Below, in pieces: positions 1 to 8,483 of a stretch of 64,000 bases of DNA. Source of the stretch: Pseudomonas vlassakiae (GTDB lineage Bacteria > Pseudomonadota > Gammaproteobacteria > Pseudomonadales > Pseudomonadaceae); contig NZ_JABWRP020000001.1 in the NCBI RefSeq assembly GCF_014269035.2, forward strand, positions 310,001-374,000, given 5' to 3'. The notes beneath the pieces are model-generated. The model saw nothing but the letters and a program-made list of their open reading frames with translations. It did not search any database and was not told where the DNA came from. A program made the position numbers and the translations under genes. Position 1 is the stretch's first letter. Each line of letters begins with the position of its first letter.

Positions 1-629
1 TCGCCGAGGTTGACGCCACCATTGAGGTACAGGTCCTCGTTGCTGTAGCGGCCACGGTAGCGGCTTTTTCCCTGCAGGGTGGACGCCTGGTAGTTGAGGA
101 AGGCGGCATTGATACCGCTGTCCCAGCGCGAGGGGTCGACATTGCCGGCGATATCACGGCGCATTGCGATCTGCGGTATGGAAATGGACAGCCGCAGGCG
201 GCTACTGTCGAAATCGACCTGTGCACCAGGGACGACTGACGTCAGGTCCAGGCAGGCCTGGCTGGCGTCTTCCAGGCTGGCCAGGGCGTCGAGGCGCAGC
301 CCCCATTCGCCAAGCCGGGTGGAAGGCAGGCAGGGTTGCAGTTCGCCATTGGCATCGGCCGTGAAGTCAAGCTCATGGCGCCCGGCGGGTTCCAGGTTGA
401 CCCGTACGGTGACCAGGTAGCGCCCAGGCGCGAGGCTTTGTTGGCTCTGCAGAAAACTCAGTGCGTGTACGCCCGAGCCATCGGCCTCGCGCAGAAACCC
501 GGATTCGAAACCCGGCTCGCTGCTCGCTTTCACAATGGGTATTTCGAGCCATGCTACGAGGCTGCCGGCCAGGCACAGCAGCAGGTGGCGCTGGCCGCGG
601 ACCGGGCAGCGCGTTGGAAGAAGGGGCAT
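1..629 (-). CDS. Fimbrial outer-membrane usher (FimD/PapC family), N-terminal part, cut by window edge
   Basis: The reading frame opens at an ATG read from 629 leftward, with GGAG about eight bases upstream, and stays open to base 1, so only about 209 N-terminal residues are present. The start has a hydrophobic stretch (residues about 15-30) that can serve as signal peptide, then an acidic segment resembling the usher N-terminal domain (FESGFLREADGSG, later PGRYLVTVRVNL), and near the edge the typical YRGRYSNEDLYLNGGVNLG region at the beginning of the beta-barrel. Ushers form the outer-membrane pore through which chaperone-bound subunits are polymerised. It lies 35 bases after the chaperone gene on the same strand. 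The rest of the usher, and any tip adhesin, lie beyond the window. Confidence 0.85.
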   Translation of the reverse strand, partial: MPLLPTRCPVRGQRHLLLCLAGSLVAWLEIPIVKASSEPGFESGFLREADGSGVHALSFLQSQQSLAPGRYLVTVRVNLEPAGRHELDFTADANGELQPCLPSTRLGEWGLRLDALASLEDASQACLDLTSVVPGAQVDFDSSRLRLSISIPQIAMRRDIAGNVDPSRWDSGINAAFLNYQASTLQGKSRYRGRYSNEDLYLNGGVNLG

Positions 630-664
630 GAAAGCGACTCCTTGCGATGTGACGCGGTAAGGCT

Positions 665-1417
665 CTAGCGAGTCGGATGAATCGGCAGGGTCATAGGCTC
701 GGTGTAACCGCCAAAGTCGTTGATCACTGCAAAGCGCACGCTGGATTGGCCATTGAGAGGTATGTCCGTCAGCGCGTAGGCGTGCTGGGAGAGTGGGGCA
801 AGCATTTCCGGGCGGTCGAGCTTGTGGCTGCGGCCATCGGTGCTGATTTCCAGGCGAATGAAGGTAAAATGGAACGGCGTTGGATTGTCGACCAACAGTT
901 GCTTCGCGCCATCGCCTTCAGCCACGGAAAATTTCAACGACGCAAGTTGTTCGCTCGGCTTACCTTTGAGTGAGTGCGGCCGATAGAACAACTTGATGCG
1001 TGTGCGAATGGCAATGCTAAGTTTGTTGCCAGGCTCGGTACTGGCTTGTGGTATTTCTTGCATATTGAAGAAAAACAGCGATTCACGGTCTTGTGGTAAA
1101 GCATTGGGCAGCGCATTGATTTGCAGCAACTGTTCGCTGTTCGGGCCGATCTTGAACAGAGGAGGGGACGTTGCAAAGGGCACGGCGGTGCTATTGTCGT
1201 CCGCTTCTGTATTGATCCAGCTCTGTACCGCATAAGTGCTTTTGGACGGATTTCTGATAACCACGGAGGTATTGCGCTTGTCACTGTCGAAAACGATGCG
1301 GGTATTGTTCACTGTCAAGGCAGCATGGCTGGCCATCGAGAAACTCAGCATCGACAGGGTCAGGCAGGCGCAAGCGACGACACGCACGGGTATCGTGAAT
1401 ATGAACGGTTTGATCAT
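665..1417 (-). CDS. Periplasmic fimbrial chaperone (PapD/FimC family)
   Basis: About 250 residues from the ATG at 1417, which begins a convincing signal peptide (MIKPF, hydrophobic core, cleavage near SHA-ALTV). An in-frame ATG nine codons upstream at 1444 is possible but would place a charged extension before the signal. Family hallmarks are visible: the N-terminal strand ALTVNNTRIVFDSDKRNTS, the IRNPSKSTYAVQSWI strand, the conserved PPLFKI/QLLQI segment, DRESLFFFNMQEIP, and the basic KLFYRP strand. The protein binds subunits by donor-strand complementation in the periplasm and delivers them to the usher. It sits between the subunit gene and the usher gene, the usual order of such operons. 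Confidence 0.93.
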   Translation of the reverse strand: MIKPFIFTIPVRVVACACLTLSMLSFSMASHAALTVNNTRIVFDSDKRNTSVVIRNPSKSTYAVQSWINTEADDNSTAVPFATSPPLFKIGPNSEQLLQINALPNALPQDRESLFFFNMQEIPQASTEPGNKLSIAIRTRIKLFYRPHSLKGKPSEQLASLKFSVAEGDGAKQLLVDNPTPFHFTFIRLEISTDGRSHKLDRPEMLAPLSQHAYALTDIPLNGQSSVRFAVINDFGGYTEPMTLPIHPTR

Positions 1418-1500
1418 CGGGTAACTCGCTGCATCCAGGCGCATCGACTACGCCTGGATGATTGGGTTAGTGCCAACAGGCACAAAGGTGGGGCGGGTGA

Positions 1501-2046
1501 TTAGCGATAGTCGACGGTGTACCTGACATTGGCCGACGCTGCGCCCGCCGTCACGGTGGCGGCGGTGGAGCGGTAATAGGCGTCGAAGCGCAGATCGGTC
1601 GGGCCCGAAGCGTTCAGAAGGTAATCTTCCGAAGTTTCACCAGGCTTGATCGATTTGTTGGTAACGTCCTTGATGACGATCGAGACGTTTTGTGCTGAGT
1701 CGGCGCCCGGATTGACCCTGAAGTAGTTGCCGCTGGCGTCGGCATCGCCGTCGAATTTCACGAAGGCGTTGTCCTCGGTAATGCTGCAGCTTGCCTTGTC
1801 GGGTACGCGGATAGCGAAGGCGGCGCCACGAACCTCAACATTGGCGGCGGTGAAGCGACCAGCGGGAATATCGCCCATGTAGACGTTGTCGTCGGCACTG
1901 CCGTCGCCCGGATTGACAACTTCGATAGGACACGATTCAGGTGTGATACGGCCTTCAAAGGATATCGAACTGGTGTAGGCGAAGGCCGCATTGCCGGCAA
2001 GGCCGGTGAGCAGACCGAGCGATAGGGTAACTAAGGACTTCTTCAT
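1501..2046 (-). CDS. Fimbrial major-subunit type protein
   Basis: 181 residues with a clear signal peptide (MKKSLVTLSLGLLTG, cleavage near AFA-YTSS). The mature part has the two-cysteine subunit architecture (PESCPIEV near residue 40 and KASCSITED near residue 97) and ends in the alternating hydrophobic strand ASANVRYTVDYR with the penultimate Tyr expected for chaperone-usher pilins. It is the first gene of the minus-strand cluster, followed by chaperone and usher, so it probably forms the rod. It is not close enough to known FimA or CupA sequences for me to name the fimbria. Confidence 0.88.
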   Translation of the reverse strand: MKKSLVTLSLGLLTGLAGNAAFAYTSSISFEGRITPESCPIEVVNPGDGSADDNVYMGDIPAGRFTAANVEVRGAAFAIRVPDKASCSITEDNAFVKFDGDADASGNYFRVNPGADSAQNVSIVIKDVTNKSIKPGETSEDYLLNASGPTDLRFDAYYRSTAATVTAGAASANVRYTVDYR

Positions 2047-2260
2047 GACATAACCTGGTTATAAGGGTTAGTTTGGTTTCAGTGCGAGGCGCTGATTGGC
2101 TTAGTTGCCAGTCGTTGTCTCGGCGCTGATTCTAAGTGTCATGAGTTTTATCAGGCTGTAGGATTAGGCTAGGGCGCTGTGCGACTTTTCACTTTGTTAC
2201 ATGCACTTACGGTGTGAAGTTGCCGATGCGCCCTGACATGACCAGGGCGCAAGCAATGAA
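2047..2260. other. Intergenic region upstream of the fimbrial cluster
   Basis: This 214-base gap separates two minus-strand genes. It must hold the fimbrial promoter, but I see no strong sigma-70 pair, inverted repeat or terminator I would commit to. Confidence 0.5.
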
Positions 2261-2671
2261 TCAGTGCGTGCTGCCTGGCGCGGCCTGGCTCAGCAGTTGC
2301 TTTTCCAGGTTCCAGTCGAAGGGTTCGCCGTTGGATTCGGCCTCGTAGCGGCGCTCTTCCAGTTGCTGGAAAAGCGCCAGCTCTTCGTCGGGCATGAAGT
2401 GCAGGCAGTCGCCAGCGAAGAACCACAACAGGTCGCGTGGTACCAGGTGGGCAATTTGCGGGTAACGCTGGATCACCTGACAGATCAGGTCCTGGCCCAG
2501 GTACTGGCTTTCCAGCGGGTCCTGTGGCAACAGCGTCAGCAGTTCGTCGAAGCGTTCGAGGAACAGGGCGTGGCTTTCTTCCGGCACCTGTTCTGCTTCA
2601 CCCAATGCGACCAGGATGGTGCGCAGGTGCTGGAGCAGTTGCAGGTGATATTCCAGGTAGGGGTTGGCCAT
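2261..2671 (-). CDS. PA2817-family protein of unknown function
   Basis: 136 residues, acidic and soluble, mostly predicted helical, with no signal peptide and no recognisable catalytic motif (MANPYLEYHLQLLQHLRTIL at the start, LLWFFAGDCLHFMPDEE in the middle). In P. aeruginosa the same protein is encoded next to the acyl-CoA dehydrogenase gene, and here it follows fadE by 68 bases on the same strand. That supports co-transcription, but the role is unknown. Confidence 0.8.
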   Translation of the reverse strand: MANPYLEYHLQLLQHLRTILVALGEAEQVPEESHALFLERFDELLTLLPQDPLESQYLGQDLICQVIQRYPQIAHLVPRDLLWFFAGDCLHFMPDEELALFQQLEERRYEAESNGEPFDWNLEKQLLSQAAPGSTH

Positions 2672-2739
2672 GGAATGGGTCCTCGGTATGGCTGAAACGG
2701 GGGGCGGAGTATACGCCGCCCCCCGGTGCTCGCGAAGGG

Positions 2740-5187
2740 TCAGCGTACCTTGCCGGGCTCGGCGAGCAATTGCGCCTTGTCGAAGGCATCGACATCGATC
2801 ACCCTGCGCCGCGCCTGTTCGGCAGCGTGCAGCCGCTGGCCTTCACCGGGTTGCAGCACGCCGGCCTCGACGGCGGCATCGATGCCGGCCTGGCCGGGGC
2901 CTGGCTGGACTTTGCCTTCCTTGATGGCCTGATGCAGTGCCTTGCGCAGCGGCGCCGTGTCGTCGAGCAGGTCGCTGGCCCGTTGCAGGGCTGCGACCGG
3001 GTCGTTGTCTGCCTGCGGGCGGTAGCAGCCGGCCAGCAACTCTTCCAGCGCCGGGTCGCCCTTGCGTCGCCCGATCAGCTCGGCCACCTCGGCATCCAGT
3101 TCGTCACTGGGGCCGGTATGGCGACGGCCAAAGGGGAACACCAGCAGCCGCAGTGCGCAGCCGACGAAGCGGTTGGGGAAGTTGTCGAGCAGGCGGTCCA
3201 GCGCACGCTCCGCCTGGCCCAGGCTTTCTTCCATGGCCCAGCGCAGCAGCGGCTGCAGGTACTCGGGCGAACCCTGGTCGTGATAACGCTTGAGCGCGGC
3301 GCTGGCCAGGTACAGGTAGCTCAGGACATCGCCGAGGCGGGCACTGAGGCGTTCGCGGCGCTTGAGCGCCCCGCCCAGCAGCATCATCGACAGGTCGGCC
3401 ATCATCGCGAATGCCGCCGCCTGGCGGTTGAGGGCTCGGAAGTAGCCCTGGCTCAGGGCATCGCCCGGCACCCGCTCCAGACGACCCAGCCCCAGGCCGT
3501 AGACCAGGGTGCTGGCCGCATTGCCGGCGGCGAACATGATGTGCTTCATCAGCAGGTCATCGAACTCGACCAGCGCCTGGTCGCGGTCCTCGCGGGCGGC
3601 CAGGGCCATTTCCCGGAGGACGAACGGGTGGCAGCGGATCGCGCCCTGGCCGAAGATCATCAGGTTGCGCGAGAGGATGTTGGCGCCCTCGACGGTGATA
3701 AAGATCGGCGCGCCCTGCCAGTTGCGTCCCAGGTAGTTGTTCGGGCCCATGATGATGCCCTTGCCGCCGTGCACATCCATGGCGTGCTGGATGCATTCGC
3801 GGCCGCGTTCGGTGAGGTGGTACTTGAGGATCGCCGACAGCACCGAGGGTTTTTCGCCCAGGTCTACGGCCTTGGCGGTGAGCAGGCGGGCGCTGTCCAT
3901 CAACCAGGCGTTGCCGCCGATGCGCGCCAGTGATTCCTGGATGCCCTCGAAGGCTGCCAGCGGCACGTTGAACTGCTCGCGGATGCTGGCGTACTGGCCG
4001 GTGACCAGGCTGGTGTACTTGGCGGCGCCAGTGCCCACGGCGGGCAGCGAGATCGAGCGGCCGACCGACAGGCAGTTCATCAGCATCATCCAGCCCTTGC
4101 CGAGCATGGCCTGGCCGCCGATCAGAAAGTCGAGCGGCACAAACACGTCCTTGCCGCTGTTGGGGCCGTTCATGAACGCTGCGCCCAGTGGCAGGTGACG
4201 CTTGCCGATCTCCACGCCAGGTGTGTCGGTGGGGATCAGTGCCAGGCTGATGCCCAGTTCTTCTTCTTCGCCCAGCAGATGGTCGGGGTCGTAGGCCTTG
4301 AATGCCAGGCCCAGCAAGGTGGCGACCGGGCCCAGGGTGATGTAGCGCTTCTCCCAGTTCAGGCGCAGGCCGATGACCTCTTCGCCCTTCCACTGGCCCT
4401 TGCAGATCACGCCAGTGTCGGGCATGGCACCGGCGTCGGAGCCGGCCAGCGGGCCGGTGAGGGCGAAGCAGGGGATTTCCTCGCCACGTGCCAGGCGGGG
4501 CAGGTAGTGGTTGCGTTGTTCATCGGTGCCGTAATGCAGCAGCAATTCGGCGGGGCCAAGGGAATTGGGTACCATCACCGTGGAGGCCAGGTCACCGCTG
4601 CGGGTTGCCAGTTTCATCGCCACCTGTGAGTGGGCGTAGGCGGAGAAGCCTTTGCCGCCGTATTCCTTGGGGATGATCAGGGCGAAGAAGCCATTCTGCT
4701 TGATATGCGCCCAGGCTTCGGACGGCAGGTCGAGGTCCTGGCCGATCTGCCAGTCGCTGACCATGGCGCATAGCGCTTCTGTCGGGCCATCGATGAAGGC
4801 CTGTTCTTCTTCGCTCAGCTTCGGTGCCGGGTAGGCGAGCAAGGTGCGCCAGTCGGGACGACCGCTGAACAGTTCGCCATCCCACCACACGGTGCCGGCG
4901 TCGATTGCTTCGCGTTCGGTCTGTGACATCGGCGGCAGGGTGCGCTGGAACCATTTGAACACCGGGCCGCTGAACACCTTGCGGCGCCACTCCGGCAACG
5001 CCACCAGGGCGATCTTCAGCGCCAGCATGATCCAGATCAGGGTCAGCAGCCAGCCAGGGGCGTTGCTGAAGAGGCCCATCAGCAGCACGTAGGCCGCCAT
5101 GATGCCGAGAATCTGCAAGGGCGCCAGGCGCCGGTGCGTGAAGTACGCCGCGCCGATCACCAGCACTACCAACCACAACAGCAACAT
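2740..5187 (-). CDS. fadE: Acyl-CoA dehydrogenase, FadE (YafH) type
   Basis: 815 residues, the large FadE architecture. Hydrophobic membrane segments occupy roughly residues 1-60 (MLLLWLVVLVIGAAYF, then GIMAAYVLLMGL). The acyl-CoA dehydrogenase fold follows from about 75 to 600, with FALTGPLAGSDAGAMPDTG and the MDVHGGKGIIMGPNN flavin-site region. The extra C-terminal domain seen in FadE proteins runs from about 600 to the end. The enzyme introduces the trans-2 double bond in the first step of fatty-acid beta-oxidation, passing electrons from FAD to ETF. The start is supported by an AAGGAGGA Shine-Dalgarno about eight bases upstream. The gene is divergent from the GST gene. Confidence 0.95.
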   Translation of the reverse strand: MLLLWLVVLVIGAAYFTHRRLAPLQILGIMAAYVLLMGLFSNAPGWLLTLIWIMLALKIALVALPEWRRKVFSGPVFKWFQRTLPPMSQTEREAIDAGTVWWDGELFSGRPDWRTLLAYPAPKLSEEEQAFIDGPTEALCAMVSDWQIGQDLDLPSEAWAHIKQNGFFALIIPKEYGGKGFSAYAHSQVAMKLATRSGDLASTVMVPNSLGPAELLLHYGTDEQRNHYLPRLARGEEIPCFALTGPLAGSDAGAMPDTGVICKGQWKGEEVIGLRLNWEKRYITLGPVATLLGLAFKAYDPDHLLGEEEELGISLALIPTDTPGVEIGKRHLPLGAAFMNGPNSGKDVFVPLDFLIGGQAMLGKGWMMLMNCLSVGRSISLPAVGTGAAKYTSLVTGQYASIREQFNVPLAAFEGIQESLARIGGNAWLMDSARLLTAKAVDLGEKPSVLSAILKYHLTERGRECIQHAMDVHGGKGIIMGPNNYLGRNWQGAPIFITVEGANILSRNLMIFGQGAIRCHPFVLREMALAAREDRDQALVEFDDLLMKHIMFAAGNAASTLVYGLGLGRLERVPGDALSQGYFRALNRQAAAFAMMADLSMMLLGGALKRRERLSARLGDVLSYLYLASAALKRYHDQGSPEYLQPLLRWAMEESLGQAERALDRLLDNFPNRFVGCALRLLVFPFGRRHTGPSDELDAEVAELIGRRKGDPALEELLAGCYRPQADNDPVAALQRASDLLDDTAPLRKALHQAIKEGKVQPGPGQAGIDAAVEAGVLQPGEGQRLHAAEQARRRVIDVDAFDKAQLLAEPGKVR

Positions 5188-5354
5188 AATCGGTCCTCCT
5201 TGGAACCAGGGGGGGCTTGAGCCGTCCCAGACAGCTTAGACGCAACACTGTGAACGGCAGGTTCAGAACAGTGACAGGGTGTGGCGGCGGTAGTTTCAGC
5301 GCATCGTTTGCCTGGAGTAGACTGTCCCACCTCTGCATTCATAAGGATGTTGCC

Positions 5355-5978
5355 ATGCTGAAGATCTGGGGCCGCAAGAATTCGAGCAATGTGCGCAAGG
5401 CGCTGTGGATCGCCCACGAACTGGGCCTGGATTTCGAGTCGATCGACGCCGGCGGCGCCTTCGGCGTGGTCAACGAGCCGCATTACCGCGCCCGCAACCC
5501 CAACGGCCTGGTGCCAATGCTCGAGGACGGCGACCTGACCCTGTGGGAGTCCAACACCATCGTCCGCTACTTGTGCGCCGAGTATGGCGCGGAGCAGGGC
5601 TGGTATCTGCAGGACCCTCGCCAGCGCGCCCTGGCCGACAAGTGGATGGACTGGACCACCTCGTCCTTCGCCGCGCCGTTCCGCCCGCTGTTCTGGGGCC
5701 TGCTGCGCACCCCGGAAGACCAGCGCGACTGGGTGGCAATCAACGCCGCACACAAGCAATGCGCCCAGTTACTGGCCATTGCAGACGAGACCCTGGCCAA
5801 ACAGCCGTACCTGTCCGGTGACCAGATCGGCATGGGCGACATCCCACTCGGTAGCTTCGTCTACGCCTGGTTCGAAATGCCCATCGAACGCCCGGCGATG
5901 CGCCACCTGGAAGCCTGGTATGCGCGCCTCAAGGCCCGCCCGGCTTATCAGGCCGCCGTGATGACCGCGCTGACCTGA
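5355..5978 (+). CDS. Glutathione S-transferase family protein
   Basis: 207 residues from the ATG at 5355, preceded by AAGGA. The frame is open further upstream, but the extra residues do not resemble GSTs. The thioredoxin-fold N-terminal domain contains GRKNSSNVRKALW (a Ser-rich glutathione contact), NPNGLVPMLED (cis-Pro) and LWESNTIVRYL (glutathione gamma-glutamyl binding). The all-helical C-terminal domain follows from residue 90. It is likely a cytosolic transferase of the small GstB-like group; the substrate is unknown. P. aeruginosa keeps the same fadE/GST/ABC exporter neighbourhood. Confidence 0.92.
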   Translation: MLKIWGRKNSSNVRKALWIAHELGLDFESIDAGGAFGVVNEPHYRARNPNGLVPMLEDGDLTLWESNTIVRYLCAEYGAEQGWYLQDPRQRALADKWMDWTTSSFAAPFRPLFWGLLRTPEDQRDWVAINAAHKQCAQLLAIADETLAKQPYLSGDQIGMGDIPLGSFVYAWFEMPIERPAMRHLEAWYARLKARPAYQAAVMTALT

Positions 5979-6122
5979 TCGAACACCACGGCTGTTTCGA
6001 TAGTCACTATCAATACACATGACTGTACATGTGCGACCTGGCCTTGCACCATGGCCGCACTCACTGCGCCAGTGATCTGCCCTGGCGTGTCCTGCACCTT
6101 TTTCTTCGGTAAGTGACCCGCT

Positions 6123-7055
6123 ATGAGTTCCGCCCTGTCCATCCGACAGCTGACCAAGACCTACGGCAACGGCTTCCAGGCCCTCAAGGGCATCGACCTG
6201 GACGTCGCCGAAGGCGACTTCTTTGCCTTGCTCGGCCCCAATGGGGCGGGCAAGTCCACCACCATCGGCATCCTCTCGACCCTGGTCAACAAGACCAGCG
6301 GCACGGTCAACGTGTTCGGCCACGACCTGGACCGCGAGCCCTCGGCGCTCAAGCGCTGCCTGGGCGTGGTGCCGCAGGAGTTCAACTTCAACCAGTTCGA
6401 GAAGTGCTTCGACATCGTCGTGACCCAGGCGGGCTACTACGGCATCCCGGCGAAAATCGCCAAGGAACGCGCCGAGCAGTACCTGACCCAGCTGGGCCTG
6501 TGGGACAAGCGTGACGTGCCGTCGCGTTCGCTGTCCGGCGGCATGAAGCGCCGTCTGATGATCGCCCGTGCGCTGATCCACGAGCCGCGCCTGTTGATCC
6601 TCGACGAGCCGACCGCGGGCGTGGACATCGAGCTGCGCCGCTCGATGTGGAGCTTCCTCACCGAGCTTAACCAGAAAGGCATCACCATCATCCTCACCAC
6701 CCATTACCTGGAAGAGGCCGAGCAGCTGTGCCGGAACATCGGCATCATCGACCACGGCACCATCGTCGAGAACACCAGCATGCGCCAGCTGCTGGGCAAG
6801 CTGCATGTCGAGACCTTCGTCCTCGACCTCAAGCAGGACCTTGCCACGGCGCCTGTGCTGCAGGGCTACCCGTGCCGGCTGCTGACCCCGCACACCCTGG
6901 AAGTGCAGGTGGAAAAAGACAGCGGCATCACCGCGCTGTTCGGCCAGCTGGCGCTGCAGAACATCGAAGTGCAGAGCCTGCGCAACAAGACCAACCGACT
7001 CGAGGAGCTGTTCGTGTCCCTGGTGGAAAAAAACCTGTCGAAGGTGGCCGTATGA
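6123..7055 (+). CDS. ABC-2 type exporter ATP-binding protein (YadG-like)
   Basis: 310 residues with a complete ABC ATPase domain: Walker A GPNGAGKST near residue 40, Q-loop in VVPQEFNFN, signature LSGGMKRRL near 138, Walker B LLILDEPT near 160, and switch His in LTTHYLEEAEQL. The C-terminal 80 residues are the variable extension of ABC-2 exporters. The stop overlaps the start of the permease gene (ATGA), so the two are translationally coupled and form one transporter. The transported substrate is not known for this subfamily. Confidence 0.94.
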   Translation: MSSALSIRQLTKTYGNGFQALKGIDLDVAEGDFFALLGPNGAGKSTTIGILSTLVNKTSGTVNVFGHDLDREPSALKRCLGVVPQEFNFNQFEKCFDIVVTQAGYYGIPAKIAKERAEQYLTQLGLWDKRDVPSRSLSGGMKRRLMIARALIHEPRLLILDEPTAGVDIELRRSMWSFLTELNQKGITIILTTHYLEEAEQLCRNIGIIDHGTIVENTSMRQLLGKLHVETFVLDLKQDLATAPVLQGYPCRLLTPHTLEVQVEKDSGITALFGQLALQNIEVQSLRNKTNRLEELFVSLVEKNLSKVAV

Positions 7056-7831
7056 GTGTGGAGCTGCGCACCAACTGGGTCGCCCTGCAGACCATCGTCT
7101 ATCGCGAAGTGCGGCGCTTCCTGCGCATCTGGCCGCAGACCCTGCTGCCGCCGGCGATCACCATGGTCCTGTACTTCGTCATCTTCGGTAACCTGATTGG
7201 CCGGCAGATCGGCGACATGGGCGGCTTCACCTACATGCAGTACATCGTGCCAGGGCTGATCATGATGTCGGTGATCACCAACTCCTATGGCAACGTGGTG
7301 TCGAGCTTCTTCGGCAGCAAGTTCCAGCGCTCGATCGAAGAGCTGATGGTGTCGCCGGTGTCGCCGCATACCATCCTGGTCGGCTACGTGCTGGGTGGCG
7401 TGCTGCGGGGGCTGGCGGTCGGGGTGATCGTGACCATCCTGTCGCTGTTCTTCACCGACCTGCAGGTGCATCACCTGGGCGTGACGGTGATCGTGGTGCT
7501 GCTGACCGCGACCATCTTCTCGTTGCTGGGCTTCGTCAACGCGGTATTCGCGCGCAACTTCGACGATATCTCGATCATCCCGACCTTCGTGCTGACGCCG
7601 CTGACCTACCTGGGCGGGGTGTTCTACTCGATCAACCTGCTGCCGCCGTTCTGGCAGACCGTGTCGCTGGCCAACCCGGTGCTGCACATGGTCAACTCGT
7701 TCCGCTACGGCATCCTAGGGGTGTCGGATATCAGTATTGGTACGGCGATCACCTTCATGCTGGTGGCCACCGCAGTGCTCTATGTGCTGTGCGTGCGGCT
7801 GCTGGTCAGCGGCCGCGGCATGCGCGCCTGA
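7052..7831 (+). CDS. ABC-2 type exporter permease (YadH-like)
   Basis: 259 residues starting at the ATG that overlaps the ATPase stop codon. About six membrane segments are visible, beginning at TLLPPAITMVLYFVIFGNLIG, and the ABC-2 signature region near LTPLTYLGGVFYSINLLPP precedes the last segments. It is the membrane half of the exporter with the preceding ATPase. Its last 117 bases overlap the convergent DUF2062 gene on the other strand. Confidence 0.93.
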   Translation: MSVELRTNWVALQTIVYREVRRFLRIWPQTLLPPAITMVLYFVIFGNLIGRQIGDMGGFTYMQYIVPGLIMMSVITNSYGNVVSSFFGSKFQRSIEELMVSPVSPHTILVGYVLGGVLRGLAVGVIVTILSLFFTDLQVHHLGVTVIVVLLTATIFSLLGFVNAVFARNFDDISIIPTFVLTPLTYLGGVFYSINLLPPFWQTVSLANPVLHMVNSFRYGILGVSDISIGTAITFMLVATAVLYVLCVRLLVSGRGMRA

Positions 7832-8341
7832 CAGCCGTTGCTTGCGCCGGCGCCACTGCCGGCCAATCCACCAGCGCCAGTACAGCAGGGTGGCGAAGTA
7901 GGCGAGCACGCCGAGCACCACCCCGCACACCACCGAACCCAGCAGAAACGGCTGCCACAGCGTGGCCAGCTGGTCGGTGATCCATTCGAAGGTCAGCTCG
8001 TCGGGCAACGAGCGCGGCGGGATCTGCATCAGCCAGGCGCCGGTCATGTAGGTGACGAAGAACACCGGTGGCATGGTCAGCGGGTTGGTCAGCCAGACCA
8101 GGCTGACGGCAATCGGCAGGTTGCCGCGCACCGGGATCGCCAACGCCGCGGCCAGCAGCATCTGCATGGGGATGGGTATCAACGCCGCGAACAGGCCCAC
8201 CCCCATGGCCCGTGCCACCGAGTGGCGGTTGAGGTGCCAGAGGTTCGGGTCATGCAGCAGCTTGCCGAAAAAGCGTAAGGACTTGTGTTCCCGAATGCTG
8301 GTCGGGTCCGGCATGTAGCGTTTGAAAAGTCGGCGCGGCAT
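7715..8341 (-). CDS. DUF2062 membrane protein
   Basis: 208 residues from the ATG at 8341 (MPRRLFKRYMPDP, the usual family start); a frame-open extension to 8413 adds 24 unconserved residues. The DUF2062 core has HLNRHSVARAMGVGLFAAL, the motif VSLVWLTNPLTMPP, and two or three membrane helices (GLFAALIPIPMQMLLAAALA; LLGSVVCGVVLGVLAYFATLLYW). The last 40 residues are His- and Ala-rich, unlike the rest, and are encoded opposite the 3' end of the ABC permease gene. That suggests an extended C-terminus after loss of an earlier stop. Function unknown. Confidence 0.85.
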   Translation of the reverse strand: MPRRLFKRYMPDPTSIREHKSLRFFGKLLHDPNLWHLNRHSVARAMGVGLFAALIPIPMQMLLAAALAIPVRGNLPIAVSLVWLTNPLTMPPVFFVTYMTGAWLMQIPPRSLPDELTFEWITDQLATLWQPFLLGSVVCGVVLGVLAYFATLLYWRWWIGRQWRRRKQRLSGAHAAAADQQPHAQHIEHCGGHQHEGDRRTNTDIRHP

Positions 8342-8483
8342 GTAGGCTCCCGGAGCGTTGATCGGGGAAGTATGCCTCGATTCCCGTTCAGCCTCGTTTA
8401 GAGTTTGTGACAATTGTTGAGCGGGCCATGCCGGCTTTTGGTCTATGCCTCGGTAAGCGATTCCGCTTCTGGAGCTCTACCTC

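Noticed and set aside
2437..3933. 498-codon plus-strand frame across fadE
   Set aside because: The minus strand encodes a clear FadE; this frame is a shadow.
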